13,395 bases of DNA, taken from NCBI GenBank assembly GCA_018263655.1, contig JAANWY010000277.1, forward strand, positions 1 to 13,395, in the 5' to 3' direction. Source of the stretch: Anaerolineales bacterium (GTDB lineage Bacteria > Chloroflexota > Anaerolineae > Epilineales > JAANWY01). Shown in pieces: positions 12,741 to 13,395 of this stretch; position 1 is the stretch's first letter, and each line of letters starts with the position of its first letter. Position numbers and translations under genes: made by a program. The notes under the pieces were generated by a model. The model did not search any database and was not told the origin of the DNA. It saw nothing but the letters and a program-made list of their open reading frames with translations.

Positions 12741-13395
12741 ATGGAGATCATGCCAAATAGAGAAACCTATCCTCACGAAGACCTGACCTATCAGATTAAC
12801 GGCGCCGCGATGCGGGTTCACAACCGGCTGGGACCAGGACACAAGGAGAAGGTCTACCAACGTGATTTGACGGCTGAAATTGCGGACAGAGGGCTGAAAG
12901 TGGTAGAAGAATACCCCCTGATGTTGATCCGCGAGGATGGCAAACTGCTTGGATATCTCATTCTGGACCATCTGGTTGAAGACACCGTCGTCGTGGAAGA
13001 CAAAGCTCTCTCGCACCTGCTGACAAAAGAGGAGACCGCCCAAGTCATTAACTATCTAGCCGCAACCACCCTACCTGTCGGACTGCTACTTAATTTTGGC
13101 CGCAAGAAGTTGGAATTCCATCGAATCCTGCCACCGGAGAAGCTGGCCGGCTGGGAAAACAGCATCATCCGTCACCTGTGGCAACCCGACGACCCACAAG
13201 CCGCCGCCAACCATTTCCTAAAGCGCGGTATCGAGCCCAAACAAATCACTGTACCATCATCATCCGCTAAACCCGATCATCCGCTATCCACATCCGATCC
13301 ATCCGATCATCCGATTCGGCGAAGCCAATCCGCTGACCACCCATCATCCGATCATCCGCTATCCGATAATCCGCTACGGCGAAGCCCATCCGCTG
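12741..13395 (+). CDS. GxxExxY protein (PD-(D/E)xK nuclease fold), 3' partial
   Basis: The frame is open from ATG 12741 to the right window edge, 218 codons without a stop. Residues 1-145 match the GxxExxY family: G33-H-K-E36-K-V-Y39 is the name motif, D76 in GYLILDHLV and E86-D-K88 in VVVEDKAL give the D...E-x-K nuclease-like site, and LLLNFGRKKLEFHRIL follows. The biochemical role of the family is not established; the fold suggests DNA binding or cleavage. From about residue 173 the protein becomes a low-complexity tail (SDHPIRRSQSADHPSSDHPL and so on) encoded by the repeat tract that continues past the window, so the stop is not seen. AGGGA at 12732-12736 is a plausible ribosome-binding site. 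ATG 12750 is an alternative start. It lies 128 bp after hisI. Confidence 0.88.
   Translation, partial: MEIMPNRETYPHEDLTYQINGAAMRVHNRLGPGHKEKVYQRDLTAEIADRGLKVVEEYPLMLIREDGKLLGYLILDHLVEDTVVVEDKALSHLLTKEETAQVINYLAATTLPVGLLLNFGRKKLEFHRILPPEKLAGWENSIIRHLWQPDDPQAAANHFLKRGIEPKQITVPSSSAKPDHPLSTSDPSDHPIRRSQSADHPSSDHPLSDNPLRRSPSA
13248..13395 (-). repeat. CGGATNATCGGAT repeat tract, right inverted copy
   Basis: This is the same repeat family as at 12562-12720, in opposite orientation: on the + strand it shows ATCCGATCATCCG, CGGCGAAGCC and ATCCGCT modules. It is translated in frame as the C-terminal tail of the GxxExxY protein and runs off the window. Together with the left copy it brackets that gene. 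Confidence 0.75.

Overview
The window is GC-rich bacterial DNA that looks like Chloroflexota (Anaerolineae/Caldilineae-like). This is an inference from the gene families (monofunctional HisB and HisI, a CpXC protein, a DraG-like hydrolase, a GxxExxY protein, a dockerin remnant) and from abundant short interspersed repeats of the 'CCCTTCGACAGGCTCAGG' and 'GTCATTCTGA..GAAGAATCT' type. No 16S or other taxonomic marker is present.

Layout. (1) Positions 1-2438, minus strand: a large Eco57I-type (type IIG) restriction-modification enzyme that runs off the left edge. One in-frame amber codon (1848-1850) splits it, and that codon lies inside a G-rich low-complexity tract. Three more low-complexity tracts sit in the same reading frame at domain borders. 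(2) Positions 2439-3249: a repeat tract, the decayed C-terminus of a dockerin-type protein on the minus strand, and a good promoter candidate for the his cluster. (3) Positions 3250-12612, plus strand: a histidine gene cluster in the order hisD, hisC, hisB, hisH, hisA, hisF, hisI. Three unrelated genes are interleaved: an ADP-ribosylglycohydrolase after hisD, a CpXC-domain protein that overlaps hisB, and a DUF2442 protein before hisH. hisG, hisE and the histidinol-phosphatase are not in the window. (4) Positions 12613-13395: a GxxExxY nuclease-fold gene lying between two inverted copies of a repeat tract and open at the right edge.

Function. HisB, HisH/HisF, HisA, HisI, HisC and HisD together cover most of the steps from phosphoribosyl-AMP to histidine, and all visible catalytic residues are present. 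The three interleaved genes are probably co-transcribed with them; the 8-nt CpXC/hisB overlap is the strongest sign.

The most unusual property of the window is repeat colonisation. A 183-bp MITE-like element with 16-bp terminal inverted repeats and an 8-bp target duplication lies between hisC and the CpXC gene. Short repeat sequences have also entered genes in frame: they form the tails of HisD, HisI and the GxxExxY protein, the N-terminus of HisH, a loop of HisF, and four linkers of the restriction enzyme. One repeat family is translated in opposite orientations in HisI and in the GxxExxY protein.
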